Positions 64,000-64,000 of a stretch of 64,000 bases of DNA are shown here, piece after piece. Position numbers and translations under genes: made by a program. The stretch lies in assembly GCA_964607755.1 (NCBI GenBank), contig CAZSMC010000001.1:124001-188000 (forward strand), in the 5' to 3' direction. The notes beneath the pieces are model-generated. The model made no database searches and had not been told where the DNA came from. It saw only the letters and a program-made list of their open reading frames with translations. Within the stretch, counting starts at the first letter, position 1; every line of letters starts with the position of its first letter. Origin of the DNA: CAZSMC01 sp964607755 (lineage in GTDB: Bacteria > Zhuqueibacterota > Zhuqueibacteria > Residuimicrobiales > Krinioviventaceae).

Positions 64000-64000
64000 A

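Overview
The window is one stretch of a Gram-negative bacterial chromosome of moderate GC (mid-40s by eye). Lipid A genes (lpxB, lpxK), a TonB-dependent receptor with a CarboxypepD_reg-like N-domain, an outer-membrane barrel, several lipoproteins, a plant/cyanobacterial-type glgC, ATP-type pckA and a fused PurS-PurS-PurL suggest the FCB superphylum, possibly a Calditrichota/KSB1-like lineage. That placement is inference from gene content. No rRNA, tRNA, CRISPR array or insertion sequence was recognised.

Layout. 0-10 kb: the tail of an unidentified ATPase-like gene, an N-terminally truncated TrkH, TrkA/KtrA, Hsp20, Lon and a UDP-sugar pyrophosphorylase. 6-18.5 kb: a cell-envelope operon with an AsmA/YdbH-like protein, a DUF1318 (YdbL-like) lipoprotein and a 2786-residue exported protein carrying a PD40-type propeller, two TPR arrays and two CHAT-like domains that seem to lack the catalytic His/Cys. 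18.7-22.6 kb: a tightly overlapping chain of CstA, a 93-residue protein, an ArsA/Get3-type ATPase, a membrane-anchored unknown and a Nudix hydrolase. 23-26.8 kb: an overlapping lipid A operon (Gfo/Idh oxidoreductase, LpxB, DUF374 acyltransferase, LpxK). 26.9-29.4 kb: an NtrC-type regulator and a lipoprotein. 29.4-33 kb, minus strand: an 81-residue protein, GlgC, HflK and HflC. 33-37.5 kb: PurSL, PurQ and a UVR-motif protein. 37.6-45.9 kb: outer-membrane protein, ComF, PAP2 phosphatase, PckA, a LEA-type lipoprotein, a shortened DUF523/DUF1722 protein and a TonB receptor. 46-47.4 kb: a RelE/ParE-like toxin-antitoxin pair and a Mut7-C protein. 47.4-53.5 kb: a complete SUF iron-sulfur operon led by an Rrf2 regulator with an IscR-like operator.

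54-58.6 kb is an accessory island of three minus-strand P-loop ATPases, each also carrying a winged-helix-like segment. Two of them have strong palindromes over or next to their promoters. 58.7-63.2 kb holds two convergent twin-arginine-exported redox proteins (a Gfo/Idh oxidoreductase and a GC-rich protein with two FAD domains). The right end is non-coding or decayed DNA and the tail of a further minus-strand gene.

Three genes look cut. TrkH lacks its N-terminal half, DUF523/DUF1722 lacks its middle in frame, and a glycoside hydrolase survives only as a C-terminal fragment directly behind sufU. They may reflect real deletion in this lineage or assembly joins. The most interesting unexplained items are the ATPase/winged-helix island with its operators, the pseudo-CHAT giant beside the YdbH/YdbL-like pair, and the CstA-ArsA/Get3 chain.
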